Source: PGYR01 sp046290495 (lineage in GTDB: Bacteria; Bacteroidota; Ignavibacteria; Kapaibacteriales; UBA2268). Taken from it: 64,000 nt of DNA. Under the pieces are notes generated by a model. The model was not told the DNA's origin. It made no database searches and saw nothing but the letters and a program-made list of their open reading frames with translations. This document shows, piece after piece, positions 24,450 to 33,456 of this stretch; position 1 is the stretch's first letter, and every line of letters starts with the position of its first letter. Location of the stretch: positions 1-64,000 of the forward strand of contig JBKAGT010000006.1 in assembly GCA_046290495.1 (NCBI GenBank). Reading direction: 5' to 3'. Position numbers and translations under genes: made by a program.

Positions 24450-25094
24450 ATGAATACTGAACCAAAAGAAATAAAAACAATGTGGGATGTCAGATTCTCG
24501 GAAGAAGGCTATGCCTATGGCACTGAACCCAACGAGTTTCTGAAATCCGTTATAGATAGTTATGAGCTTACTGGCTCTATGTTATTCCCGGCTGAGGGAG
24601 AGGGTAGAAATGCTGTCTATGCCGCTACTCAAGGATTAGATGTAACTGCTTTTGACATTAGTGAAGAAGGGCGCAAGAAAGCAATGAAACTAGCTGCTGA
24701 GAAAAATGTAAGTATAGATTACGAAATAGGAAATTTGTCTGATTTAGAACTATCTAAGAAGGAGTTCGATTCTGCAGCACTGATATTCGCACATTTTCCC
24801 GTTGAGATACTTACTCCGTACCACAAGAAGATAGCTGAGTTAATTAAGCCCGGTGGTATATTGATATTGGAAGGATTCAGCAAATCACATCTACCACTGA
24901 GGTTAGATAATCCTGCAGTGGGTGGTCCTGGAAATATAGATATGCTATTCTCACTTGAATCAATTCAGAATGATTTTTCAGATTTCGAAGTGCTAATGCA
25001 CGGAGAAGTTCAAGTAGAGTTAAGCGAAGGGAAGTACCACAATGGTACAGCCAATGTAATTAGGTTTATAGGCAGAAAAAAAGAACAAGACTAG
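24450..25094 (+). CDS. SAM-dependent methyltransferase, TehB/thiopurine-like
   Basis: The 214-residue protein has a class I methyltransferase fold. Motif I is the FPAEGEGRNAVYAATQG form seen in TehB-like and thiopurine-type enzymes, followed by VTAFDISEEG (motif II acid) and LIKPGGILILEGF (motif VI-like). The start WDVRFSEEGYAYGTEPNEFL is also typical of that group. Such enzymes often methylate small, sometimes toxic, molecules; the substrate is not identifiable here. It follows an inverted repeat and precedes dapB by 99 bases. Confidence 0.85.
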   Translation: MNTEPKEIKTMWDVRFSEEGYAYGTEPNEFLKSVIDSYELTGSMLFPAEGEGRNAVYAATQGLDVTAFDISEEGRKKAMKLAAEKNVSIDYEIGNLSDLELSKKEFDSAALIFAHFPVEILTPYHKKIAELIKPGGILILEGFSKSHLPLRLDNPAVGGPGNIDMLFSLESIQNDFSDFEVLMHGEVQVELSEGKYHNGTANVIRFIGRKKEQD

Positions 25095-25193
25095 TATTGT
25101 GCTTTATTGCACATAATTTCTAAGATAAACCAAATTGAAAGATTTTGTTTATCTTTATTTTTTTATAGAAACACAAAAACTAAGGATTTTAAT

Positions 25194-25949
25194 ATGACGA
25201 ACGAATTACCCAAGATTGCTATAGTCGGATATGGCGCAATGGGAAGAGTAATTGAAAAATTGGCAAAAGATAAGGGATACTTCATAACTGATATATTCGA
25301 TGAAGATAATCCGATTGACCCAGAAGAAGAATATGATTTTGATGTAGCTATCGACTTTACATACCCTGATTCTGTAGTAAATAATATCAAGATATTATCT
25401 GCTAAAAAGAAAGCAATAGTAGTAGGTACAACCGGATGGTATGATCAGAAAGACGAGATGAGAAAGTTAGTGATGGAGCACGAAACTGGTTTGGTTTGGG
25501 GTTCTAATTTTTCAGTTGGTGTGCAGATGTATTTCAAGATAGTGAAGTATGCATCGAAGTTGGTTAATTTCTTAGATAGTTATGATGTTATGGTGAACGA
25601 GATGCACCACAAACGTAAGAAAGACAGCCCAAGTGGAACAGCTGAAATAATGGGTAAGATAATAACAAGTAACATAGAAAGAAAAAATGGTGTAGAAGTA
25701 AACGCTATTCAAGGTGATGTAGATAATGAAAAGCTGCATATATCTTCTACTCGTGGAGGCGAGATAACTGGTATTCATACAATGTACTTAGATTCACTCG
25801 CAGACACAATAGAGCTAACCCACAGAGCAAAAAACAGAACTGGTTTTGCACTTGGCTCGCTTTTGGCTGCTAATTGGGTTCATGACAAGCAAGGGTTCTT
25901 CTCGTTTAGCGAGATATTGACGGATATTTGGGAGAATATTCCGGAATGA
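25194..25949 (+). CDS. dapB: 4-hydroxy-tetrahydrodipicolinate reductase
   Basis: From the ATG at 25194 the product is 251 residues; the upstream extension in the longer frame has no relation to the family and is left out. The N-terminal Rossmann motif is VGYGAMGRV, the VGTTGW block is near residue 81, and the catalytic signature EMHHKRKKDSPSGTAEIMG lies near residue 138. DapB reduces the cyclic intermediate of lysine and diaminopimelate synthesis with NAD(P)H and feeds cell-wall synthesis. It stands without other dap genes in the window. Confidence 0.93.
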   Translation: MTNELPKIAIVGYGAMGRVIEKLAKDKGYFITDIFDEDNPIDPEEEYDFDVAIDFTYPDSVVNNIKILSAKKKAIVVGTTGWYDQKDEMRKLVMEHETGLVWGSNFSVGVQMYFKIVKYASKLVNFLDSYDVMVNEMHHKRKKDSPSGTAEIMGKIITSNIERKNGVEVNAIQGDVDNEKLHISSTRGGEITGIHTMYLDSLADTIELTHRAKNRTGFALGSLLAANWVHDKQGFFSFSEILTDIWENIPE

Positions 25950-26000
25950 TAACCGGTTAGCTTGTAACATTTTAAACTAATTAGTGTTATAGTAGTAGTA

Positions 26001-26570
26001 ATGGGCTCAAAACTTGAAAAATATAGTGACCCGGAGCTGTTTGAATTAGTACAATCTAGGGGTAAGTTAGCAGATGCAGCTTTCTCAGAGTTGTATGATA
26101 GACATTCACCTCGAGTTTTTGCCTATTGTCGAAGGTTCCTTGGTAATAAAGAAGAAGCACAGGATGTGTTGCAAGATACGTTTGTACGTTTGTACAAAAG
26201 TGCTAGGAAAGATAGAGAGATGACAAATGTTCCGGCGTTCATACTCACTATAGCAAGGAATTTGTGTGTCAATTTTATAAAGAAACAAAAGCCAGTGGTT
26301 GCCTACGAAGATTATATGCACGTAAGCGACAACTCAAATAGAGATAACAAAGAGCTTTTGGGTTTAATAAAAATGGCGATTGACGTTCTACCAGATGACT
26401 ATAAGGAAGTTTTTATTCTAAGAGAATATGATGGACTTTCCTACAAAGATATAGCTGAAGTAACTGGTAGCACGATGAATAACGTAAAAGTAAGAATATA
26501 CAGAGCTAAACAAAAAGTAAAAGAAATATTAGAGCCGTATTTGGAAGATTTGTCCAAACACGATAAATAG
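26001..26570 (+). CDS. ECF-family RNA polymerase sigma factor (first locus)
   Basis: The 189-residue protein has region 2 (about residues 20-90: AFSELYDRHSPRVFAYC, then the EAQDVLQDTFVRLYKS core) and region 4 (about 125-180: LPDDYKEVFILREYDGLSYKDIAEV and an HTH with NNVKVRIYRAKQKV). It is a typical extracytoplasmic-function sigma factor. Two bases after its stop begins a membrane protein with an anti-sigma-like N-terminus, so this is a sigma/partner pair. No third gene is coupled downstream. Confidence 0.93.
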   Translation: MGSKLEKYSDPELFELVQSRGKLADAAFSELYDRHSPRVFAYCRRFLGNKEEAQDVLQDTFVRLYKSARKDREMTNVPAFILTIARNLCVNFIKKQKPVVAYEDYMHVSDNSNRDNKELLGLIKMAIDVLPDDYKEVFILREYDGLSYKDIAEVTGSTMNNVKVRIYRAKQKVKEILEPYLEDLSKHDK

Positions 26571-26572
26571 AA

Positions 26573-27835
26573 ATGGAAAACTTAGATTACAATAAAGATT
26601 TTGAATTAATTACCCAGTATATAGATGGGGAATTAACCGAATCTCAGATGTTAGAAGTCGATGAGATGCTGAAAAGTAGCCCAGAGCTACAAGCAGAATT
26701 CGACAAGCAGCTAGAGATATCAAAATCTATAGAAGATGATGATGAGACATTCGTGCCTCCTCCATCAGCGAAGGACAATGTGTTCTTGGCTCTAGGTATT
26801 CCTTTGGCTGCCAGTGCCCCTACTGTAACTAAGTTGCTTACAGAGTCAGCTGCAAACTGGATATCTGTAGCTGCCGCAGTAGTTGCTTCTGTTGCCACAT
26901 TTACTATGTACAGTTCACTAAACTCTGATAGCGATGCTACGAATAGTGTAAAAGATAATATTCCAATTGTAAAATCTTATGAAGCTGCAGCTAACAATAA
27001 CATAATTGTAAGTGAAGAGCCAATTAACGAAAATGAAGAGATATTGGATGGAAACACAGCTGAGCTAACAGAAGATGCTTTAGAAGAGAATAGTTCTAAT
27101 AGTTCAGCATTACAAAATGGTAATAGAGCTAGCTCTGATAGCGATGATAATATTACCAGTAATGGAATAGATAGAGCTGAAAACAATATTACTAGCACTA
27201 TCTCTGAAGAAAATTTTACTAATTCTAATGAAATAGATATCACTGAAATCAATGCTAGTGCAAGTGAAAACTTAGGTAATGGAAATAGCTTAGTTGAACC
27301 ATGGGATGCTGATTTTGCATACCAAAACAATGAGTTCAACGGTTTTGCACGTGGTATGATGCTTACAGCAAACAACAACTTCAAGACTAACAGAAGCTAT
27401 ACTCGCGAGTATCTAACAGTTATCAGAACGAAAGCAAGTACAAATGCTGACAACAATGGTCAGTTAGATGTTAGTTTCTTGACAAATTACTTCACTACAG
27501 ACCTACGTGGTATGTTCTCAGCTGGTATGTCATACTATGGCACTAACTACAACTCTGACTTGCGTAATCCATTCTTCTTGGGTGGTGGTGTAGAATATAC
27601 ACCAACTTTCACTAAGATTTTAGCGAACAGCTATTTCGATACTTTCGTGAATGGTCAGATATTCTTAGGTCAATCTCCTTCTTACAAAATGGAAGCAGGA
27701 CTAACTACTACATTTGGTGGGTTAACTAGATTCCCAATTGTGTTTGGTTACTCTCAGACTATAGTTAGAGATTATCAATTCATTGGTCAACAGAGCCAAG
27801 GTGGAATCTTTATCGGTACAGAGATTACTTTCTAA
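26573..27835 (+). CDS. Anti-sigma-like membrane protein with a C-terminal beta domain
   Basis: The 420-residue protein has four parts. Residues 1-60 resemble anti-sigma N-termini (ITQYIDGELTESQMLEVDEML, without zinc-binding Cys/His). One membrane segment lies at about 94-113. A long Asn/Ser/Glu-rich linker spans about 120-245. A beta-rich C-terminal domain at about 275-420 (RGMFSAGMSYYG, FFLGGGVEYTP) ends in the aromatic GIFIGTEITF, like outer-membrane proteins. It follows the sigma gene by two bases. I infer that the N-terminus binds the sigma factor while the C-terminal domain faces the outer membrane through the linker. The beta part alone would have been annotated as an outer-membrane protein. 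Confidence 0.7.
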   Translation: MENLDYNKDFELITQYIDGELTESQMLEVDEMLKSSPELQAEFDKQLEISKSIEDDDETFVPPPSAKDNVFLALGIPLAASAPTVTKLLTESAANWISVAAAVVASVATFTMYSSLNSDSDATNSVKDNIPIVKSYEAAANNNIIVSEEPINENEEILDGNTAELTEDALEENSSNSSALQNGNRASSDSDDNITSNGIDRAENNITSTISEENFTNSNEIDITEINASASENLGNGNSLVEPWDADFAYQNNEFNGFARGMMLTANNNFKTNRSYTREYLTVIRTKASTNADNNGQLDVSFLTNYFTTDLRGMFSAGMSYYGTNYNSDLRNPFFLGGGVEYTPTFTKILANSYFDTFVNGQIFLGQSPSYKMEAGLTTTFGGLTRFPIVFGYSQTIVRDYQFIGQQSQGGIFIGTEITF

Positions 27836-27860
27836 AGAATAGAACAAAGAAATTAAAATA

Positions 27861-27898
27861 AATCCAACTGCATATTATTTGTGGTTGGATTTTTTTTA
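27861..27898 (+). terminator. Rho-independent terminator after the first sigma locus
   Basis: The stem AATCCAAC (27861-27868) pairs with GTTGGATT (27884-27891) and runs into eight T. It lies 26 bases after the partner gene's stop. It may also serve the leftward gene ending at 27922, because the left side is A-rich. Confidence 0.8.
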
Positions 27899-27921
27899 TG
27901 TTTGACTATATTCCTTGACTT

Positions 27922-28584
27922 CTAATAACCACTTGTTCTTATTAAATCACTTATTTGTTCTTTTATACTATTAAATAACACGCTGTTATTTCTTTTCATA
28001 TTGCGAAGCGAGATAATATCAAGTTTATCGAGAAGATTATATTCTTCTGCTAATAACTTTAAATCCTCAAAAGTAGGATTTATAATGGTGAAATCTTGCC
28101 AAGGATTATTTAACTGCCTATTTAGTTCTTTAGCTAGATTAACGGTATCATTAGTAAAATTGTAAATATCATTATTGAACAATTTTAAATCAGACAAAAA
28201 TCTTGATTTATCTATATTCGCATCAAAATTAATATGACCAATAAGATTATGTCTGTATTTTTTTATATTTTTTAGTCTATGATCACCTTTAAGCTTTAGG
28301 AAATTTTCAAATAAGATATTTTCTTTGTTAGATATGAAGTAACTAAATGTAAGTTGTTCTCCATAATCGGAATTATGCTTATCATAAACTGAAGTAAGAA
28401 TAAGAATTATTTTATTTACAGCTAAAGAAAAATAATCATCTAGAAAAATATCAATTATACTGAATTCACTTCGGATGTCATAGCTTTTTGTATAAAGTGA
28501 TTCTAAATTAATATTCAATAAATTCAAAGTTAGAATCTGCTCATTAAATGCTGAAAGCTCTTTTGAAATTCCTACTTCACTCAT
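27922..28584 (-). CDS. Hypothetical HEPN/AbiU2-like protein
   Basis: The 220-residue protein is helical and soluble. It has the pattern KKYRHNLIGHINFD near residue 112, giving an R-x5-H motif within the R-x4-6-H range of HEPN ribonucleases. The preceding region (SLAVNKIILILTSVYDKHN) resembles AbiU2-like HEPN proteins used in phage abortive infection and toxin systems. No clear nucleotidyltransferase antitoxin lies next to it. It is very AT-rich, about like its surroundings. Assignment is by motif only; a non-defence helical protein is also possible. Confidence 0.5.
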   Translation of the reverse strand: MSEVGISKELSAFNEQILTLNLLNINLESLYTKSYDIRSEFSIIDIFLDDYFSLAVNKIILILTSVYDKHNSDYGEQLTFSYFISNKENILFENFLKLKGDHRLKNIKKYRHNLIGHINFDANIDKSRFLSDLKLFNNDIYNFTNDTVNLAKELNRQLNNPWQDFTIINPTFEDLKLLAEEYNLLDKLDIISLRNMKRNNSVLFNSIKEQISDLIRTSGY

Positions 28585-28752
28585 TCTAACTTCTCTTTAT
28601 ATATTTATTCATATCTCTTTCTAGTTTTAATTCAGAATAACTCTCATCTTGTAAGTTTGAATCGGAAATTCCTCAGATTTTATATTTTTGTTTTTATCAA
28701 TATAAAACATTATCACCACCCACACAAAATCAGAAATTTCCAATTAAATTCA

Positions 28753-28760
28753 TATCTTTG
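28753..28760 (+). promoter_or_regulatory. Putative -7 box TATCTTTG
   Basis: TATCTTTG fits TAnnTTTG and lies 29 bases before the chosen start of the two-domain oxidoreductase. It argues against the longer frame that begins at 28657 inside this region. Confidence 0.45.
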
Positions 28761-28788
28761 TATAATACAGAAATACATAAAAAAATCA

Positions 28789-30921
28789 ATGCTTCAAGTA
28801 GTTCAATATCAAAAATCTGGAGAGGTAAGGACCGAAGAAATGCCTTCTCCACAATGTCCTCCTGGTGGTGTGCTGATAGAGGTGAAAAACACCCTCATCA
28901 GTGCAGGTACAGAAAAAACATCGGTAGATAACGCTCAAGGCAGTTTGCTCACTAGAGCGAAAAAGCAACCAGACCAAGTAAAAGTAGTGCTCGATGCTGT
29001 AAAAAGCTATGGAATAAAGGAAACTGCAAGAAGAGTAAATGCTAAGTTAAATTCTTTCAAGTTGCTTGGTTATTCTGCTGCTGGAGTAGTCATCGAATCT
29101 AATTGTGATGAGTTCAAACCAGGCGATAGAGTTGCTGCTGCAGGTGCCGGAATAGCAAACCACGCAGAGATAATAGCCGTACCAAAAAATTTAGTAGTTC
29201 ACATAGCTGACAGCGTAAGCTATGAAGATGCTGCCTATACTACGGTTGGTGCTATTGCTATGCAGGGCTTCCGCCAAGCTGCACCAAATTTAGGTGAGAC
29301 TGTAGTTGTTGTTGGTTTGGGGCTTCTGGGATTGATTACTGTTCAGTTCCTAAAAGCTGCTGGTTGCAATGTAATCGGTATGGATATTGACGAAAGGGCT
29401 ATGGAGCTAGGTACTAAGTTCGGTTGTGACTCGGTAATGAAAAGCTCATCGGAAAATGTGCAACAAGTGATAGCGAGAAGTAATGGCGAAGGTGCCGACT
29501 CTACTATTATCACAGCCTCAACTGGCAGCTCCGCACCATTACAAATGGCAATGGAAATGACCCGAAAGAGAGGCAAAGTAGTAATCGTTGGTGCTATTGG
29601 TATGGATATGAAACGCCACCCATTCTACAAGAAAGAAATAGAGCTAAAAATATCATCAAGCTATGGCCCTGGTAGATACGATGCCTTCTACGAAGAACAA
29701 GGTAATGATTACCCTTATGCATTCGTTAGGTGGACCGAAAACCGTAATATGCAGGCATTCTTAGAGTTGATAGAAAAGAAAAGAATAAATATCAAGGACA
29801 TGACAACCCACAGCTATAATGTGGCTGAGGCATCTAAAGCTTATGATTTGATTAGCAAGGGTACAGAGCCATATTTGGGTATATTGATTAATTATCCTGA
29901 TAGAGAAAATAAGAAAACAGACTTCATAAGCACTGGCCAAAAAAGTACAGAGTCTGATATCAAGATTGGGTTTGTTGGTGCTGGGCAGTTCGCACAAAAC
30001 TATTTGCTGCCGCCATTGGCTAAGCAAGGCGTTAAGTTCGTTTCAGTAGCTAATAATAGCTCAGCAAGCTCTAAAACTGTGGCAACTAATTTTGCATTCG
30101 AAAAAGCAAGTGCTAATCCAGACGAGCTGATAAAAGACAGTTCAATCAATACGGTGATGGTTGCTTCTTGGCACAACACACACGCAAAGTATGTATTATC
30201 AGCCCTTAAGAATGGAAAAAACATATATGTAGAAAAGCCATTGGCGTTGAATGAAGAAGAGCTGAATCAAATTATGGAAGCAGCTAGCAAATCTGACAAA
30301 CAGCTCATGGTGGGATTCAACCGTAGATTCTCAAAGTCGTTCAAGAAGATAAAGGAAGAGCTGAAAGGACGCAAAGAACCACTTATGGTTAAGTACAGGG
30401 TTAACGCCGGCCATATACCGAAGGACCACTGGACACAGAGAGCAGAAGGTGGAGGAAGAATAATAGGCGAAGGTTGCCACTTCATCGATACCATGCTATA
30501 TTTGACAGACAGCAAGCCAATCAGGGTCTATGCGGAGTCTTTCTCAGGGAATTCGGAAGCTAAGCTAAATGAAGATAACGTAGCCGCTACAATTAAATTT
30601 GAAGACGGCTCAGTGGGTGTGTTGGAATACATATCGTCTGGCGATGGCAGTTTGGCTAAGGAATATTGTGAAGTCTTCTTCGAAAATACAGCAATGACTA
30701 TGAATAATTTTGAGTCTGTAACACTTCACAAAGGAAAGAAAGCAACAAACTATAAAATGGATGGAGAAAAAGGGATAAAGTCAGAAATGGAGCTTTTTGT
30801 AAAATCTCTGAAATCTGGTCAACCTCTAATTCCTCAGCAAGATTTGTTTGCTGTTACCAAGTGTACTTTTGCTATATTAGAATCATTAAATAAATCGAAA
30901 CCAATTACAATTACTTACTAA
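28789..30921 (+). CDS. Two-domain oxidoreductase (zinc-dehydrogenase-like plus Gfo/Idh/MocA)
   Basis: From the ATG at 28789 the product is 710 residues. Residues 1-345 are a medium-chain alcohol-dehydrogenase-like domain (GDRVAAAGAGIANHAEI, then Rossmann VVVVGLGLLGLITVQFL). Residues about 370-705 are a Gfo/Idh/MocA domain (IGFVGAGQFAQNYLLPPL, YVEKPLALNEEEL with the EKP catalytic motif, GGGRIIGEGCHFID). Such fused proteins occur in polysaccharide gene clusters, where they probably act on nucleotide-linked or free sugars. The next gene, a GH2-like protein, starts two bases after its stop, supporting a joint role in carbohydrate metabolism at the envelope. Confidence 0.85.
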   Translation: MLQVVQYQKSGEVRTEEMPSPQCPPGGVLIEVKNTLISAGTEKTSVDNAQGSLLTRAKKQPDQVKVVLDAVKSYGIKETARRVNAKLNSFKLLGYSAAGVVIESNCDEFKPGDRVAAAGAGIANHAEIIAVPKNLVVHIADSVSYEDAAYTTVGAIAMQGFRQAAPNLGETVVVVGLGLLGLITVQFLKAAGCNVIGMDIDERAMELGTKFGCDSVMKSSSENVQQVIARSNGEGADSTIITASTGSSAPLQMAMEMTRKRGKVVIVGAIGMDMKRHPFYKKEIELKISSSYGPGRYDAFYEEQGNDYPYAFVRWTENRNMQAFLELIEKKRINIKDMTTHSYNVAEASKAYDLISKGTEPYLGILINYPDRENKKTDFISTGQKSTESDIKIGFVGAGQFAQNYLLPPLAKQGVKFVSVANNSSASSKTVATNFAFEKASANPDELIKDSSINTVMVASWHNTHAKYVLSALKNGKNIYVEKPLALNEEELNQIMEAASKSDKQLMVGFNRRFSKSFKKIKEELKGRKEPLMVKYRVNAGHIPKDHWTQRAEGGGRIIGEGCHFIDTMLYLTDSKPIRVYAESFSGNSEAKLNEDNVAATIKFEDGSVGVLEYISSGDGSLAKEYCEVFFENTAMTMNNFESVTLHKGKKATNYKMDGEKGIKSEMELFVKSLKSGQPLIPQQDLFAVTKCTFAILESLNKSKPITITY

Positions 30922-30923
30922 AA

Positions 30924-33452
30924 ATGATAAGATACTTATTAGTTATAGTGCTGTTTGCTTTACCAGTATTCGCACAAACCACAGAAGAGCAGGATACATT
31001 AACTACTACTAGTAAAGTTACTAGAGATGTTGTGGATTTGTCAGGTGAATGGGATATTTCTTACGATGATGGAGACACTTGGGAAAAACAGTATGTTCCT
31101 TTTACTAGCTATGAAGGTTCGACAATAGTCTTCAAAAAGAATATCAGTCTTAGCAAGAAAAACATAGCTAACCGTTCGTTTCATCTAAACCTGCAAGGAA
31201 TTTCGGACAATGGTGAATTTTATATAAACAACCAGTTTTTGGGTAGTAATTTTGGTGGGATGACCGAGTTTTGGGTAAACTTACCCAATAATTCACTCAA
31301 GGAAGGTTCGAATGAATTGAAGATAGTTGTCAATCCTTCTGAAGGATATGCAGCACAAATACAACGATTACCACTTCATTCGAAAAGGGCTGCTACTGGA
31401 ATTATTAGAAAAGTGTTGTTAGTTAGCACTGCTGGCGCTTGGGTAAATAGTATCAATAGTAGCTATAAATTCAGCGAGAACGGCTCGAGTGCTGCTGTGA
31501 ACATAAAAGGTATATTTACAACAGGACAACTGAAAGAAACAAAAGGTGCAATTGTTGTCAAATCACATTTGGTTGGTAATGGTACCAGGCAGAATTTGGG
31601 TTCACAAACTGTAAATGTTGACAATAACAGGTCTTATGATTTTGATTTCAAAGCAGTAGTCAACAATCCAGCATTGTGGTCACCGGACTCACCCAATGAG
31701 TATAACATAGTAACTCAAATCCAAAAGAATGGTGTCATAATAGATGAATATTCCACTGTATTTGGATTTAAAAAAGTAGAGATAATTAGCTCGGACAAAG
31801 GGAATAAATTCATTTTAAATGGTCAGCCATTTGAAATGAAATCAGTAAACTATATTGATGATTACAAAGGGTATGGGCAATCTATTCCACTTAGCCAGTA
31901 CGAGAAAGATATCAAAGAAATAAAGAAATTAGGTGCAAACGCAATCAGAGTCAAGTTTGGTTTGCCTCATTCTGAGCTGATAAAGCTAACAAGCAAATAT
32001 GGTCTATTTGTTCTATATGAATTTCCATCTTACAACACACCAGTATCTATATTGAACAGTGATGAAGTGATTGTTAGAATGCAAAATATAGCAGATAGGA
32101 TACTGAATGCCGTTGACAATTTCCCAAATATATTTAGCTATGGTCTATACTCTTACTCAGATGAAGATGCTAATCAGCAGAAAGAGTATAGTTCTAAGAT
32201 GATATCTAAACTAAATCAACATACTGATAATCTTGTTCATAAAACAATCTACACAAACACCGATTATCCTAACATAAAGGAAGTGGATTTCTTGATTGTT
32301 AGTTTTAACAACAAGAGTTATAATTTTAATAATCAGTTAAAAAGGCTAGAAAACTTACAGAGAAACATAGGAGCTGTACCACTGGTTTGTGAGTTAGGAA
32401 CTGCAGTTGAAGAAGATAACAAAAATGGCTATGCCGATAAGCTGTCATTGGAATTTCAAGCATATTATTTACTAAATTCTTACTCAATTTTGAGCACAGC
32501 AAATATAGCTGGTTTCACATTCGATACATACAATGACTACCTATTGCAACAACCAGTTATGATAAACAATGGGGTAGATAAATTTGTATTTACGTCTGGT
32601 TTGGTTGATAGAGATAGAAATGAAAGATCATCTTTCAAAGCAGTGAAGTCAATTTTCAACAAAGAAAAAGAGCCATTACTTACTGCTGGAAGTGATGACA
32701 AAGCAGATAAAACAGTTGTGTTTTTGGTAACTGGAATAGTCTTTGGTCTAATCTTTTTAATAATGATTAATAGATTCAAACGATTCCGTGAATATTTCTT
32801 TCGTTCTATTCTTCGACCGTACAACTTTTATGCTGATATCAGAGATCAAAGATTAATTTCTACAATTCAAACAAGTGTGTTGGCTATATTGATATCTGTC
32901 TCAATTGCATCATTCGTAGCCGCTACATTCTATTATCTCAGATTTAGTAGCACCTTAGAATACTTCCTTAACATGGGGATTCCTATATCTATAATTAAAG
33001 AGAACTTGTTCTCGCTGGTTTGGACTCCTTCATTGTTGATTTTAGTAATGTCATTGATTATAATGCTATATATATTATTCATAGCACTATTCTTGAAGAT
33101 TACAGCCTTTGCATTGTCTGTAAGATTATTCTACAAAGACGCATTTACATTGGCAACTTGGTCTTTAATTCCAACAATACTATTGTTAATAGTAGCGTCG
33201 TTTATGATAAAGATATTCGGTGAAATGGATAATGGCTATTTATTAATATTTGCAATATTAGGATTTGTTAAAATATGGTCATTGCTAAGGTTGCTGAAAT
33301 CATCAGCCGTAGTATTAGACAAGCCTAGAGGCAAGGTCTATTTGATAGAAATAGTTTTAGGTTTGATTATATTAGGTATTCCACTTTTCCTTATGCAGTG
33401 GAGCCGTTCGGTAATTGATTATTTGATATATGTATTGACAGTAATGGTATAG
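30924..33452 (+). CDS. GH2-like exported protein with a C-terminal membrane domain
   Basis: The 842-residue protein has a signal peptide (VIVLFALPVFAQ). It then has the sugar-binding beta-sandwich of glycoside hydrolase family 2 (LSGEWDISYDDGDTW, GVDWR-like arrangement around HLNLQGISDNGEFYINNQFLG), an Ig-like domain, and a TIM-barrel part (LGANAIRVKFGLPH near 340). Around residue 405, where GH2 enzymes have the Asn-Glu acid/base pair, the protein reads SYGLYSYSDED; the later nucleophile-like Glu (CELG, near 489) is kept. From about residue 590 there are six or so membrane helices. It may bind or process sugar at the inner membrane without normal GH2 activity. It starts two bases after the oxidoreductase. 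Confidence 0.75.
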   Translation: MIRYLLVIVLFALPVFAQTTEEQDTLTTTSKVTRDVVDLSGEWDISYDDGDTWEKQYVPFTSYEGSTIVFKKNISLSKKNIANRSFHLNLQGISDNGEFYINNQFLGSNFGGMTEFWVNLPNNSLKEGSNELKIVVNPSEGYAAQIQRLPLHSKRAATGIIRKVLLVSTAGAWVNSINSSYKFSENGSSAAVNIKGIFTTGQLKETKGAIVVKSHLVGNGTRQNLGSQTVNVDNNRSYDFDFKAVVNNPALWSPDSPNEYNIVTQIQKNGVIIDEYSTVFGFKKVEIISSDKGNKFILNGQPFEMKSVNYIDDYKGYGQSIPLSQYEKDIKEIKKLGANAIRVKFGLPHSELIKLTSKYGLFVLYEFPSYNTPVSILNSDEVIVRMQNIADRILNAVDNFPNIFSYGLYSYSDEDANQQKEYSSKMISKLNQHTDNLVHKTIYTNTDYPNIKEVDFLIVSFNNKSYNFNNQLKRLENLQRNIGAVPLVCELGTAVEEDNKNGYADKLSLEFQAYYLLNSYSILSTANIAGFTFDTYNDYLLQQPVMINNGVDKFVFTSGLVDRDRNERSSFKAVKSIFNKEKEPLLTAGSDDKADKTVVFLVTGIVFGLIFLIMINRFKRFREYFFRSILRPYNFYADIRDQRLISTIQTSVLAILISVSIASFVAATFYYLRFSSTLEYFLNMGIPISIIKENLFSLVWTPSLLILVMSLIIMLYILFIALFLKITAFALSVRLFYKDAFTLATWSLIPTILLLIVASFMIKIFGEMDNGYLLIFAILGFVKIWSLLRLLKSSAVVLDKPRGKVYLIEIVLGLIILGIPLFLMQWSRSVIDYLIYVLTVMV

Positions 33453-33456
33453 GAAA

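Noticed and set aside
28657..28788. 44-residue N-terminal extension of the two-domain oxidoreductase
   Set aside because: It crosses a promoter-like box, is rich in His/Tyr/Lys without family similarity, and an ATG at 28789 begins the conserved domain.
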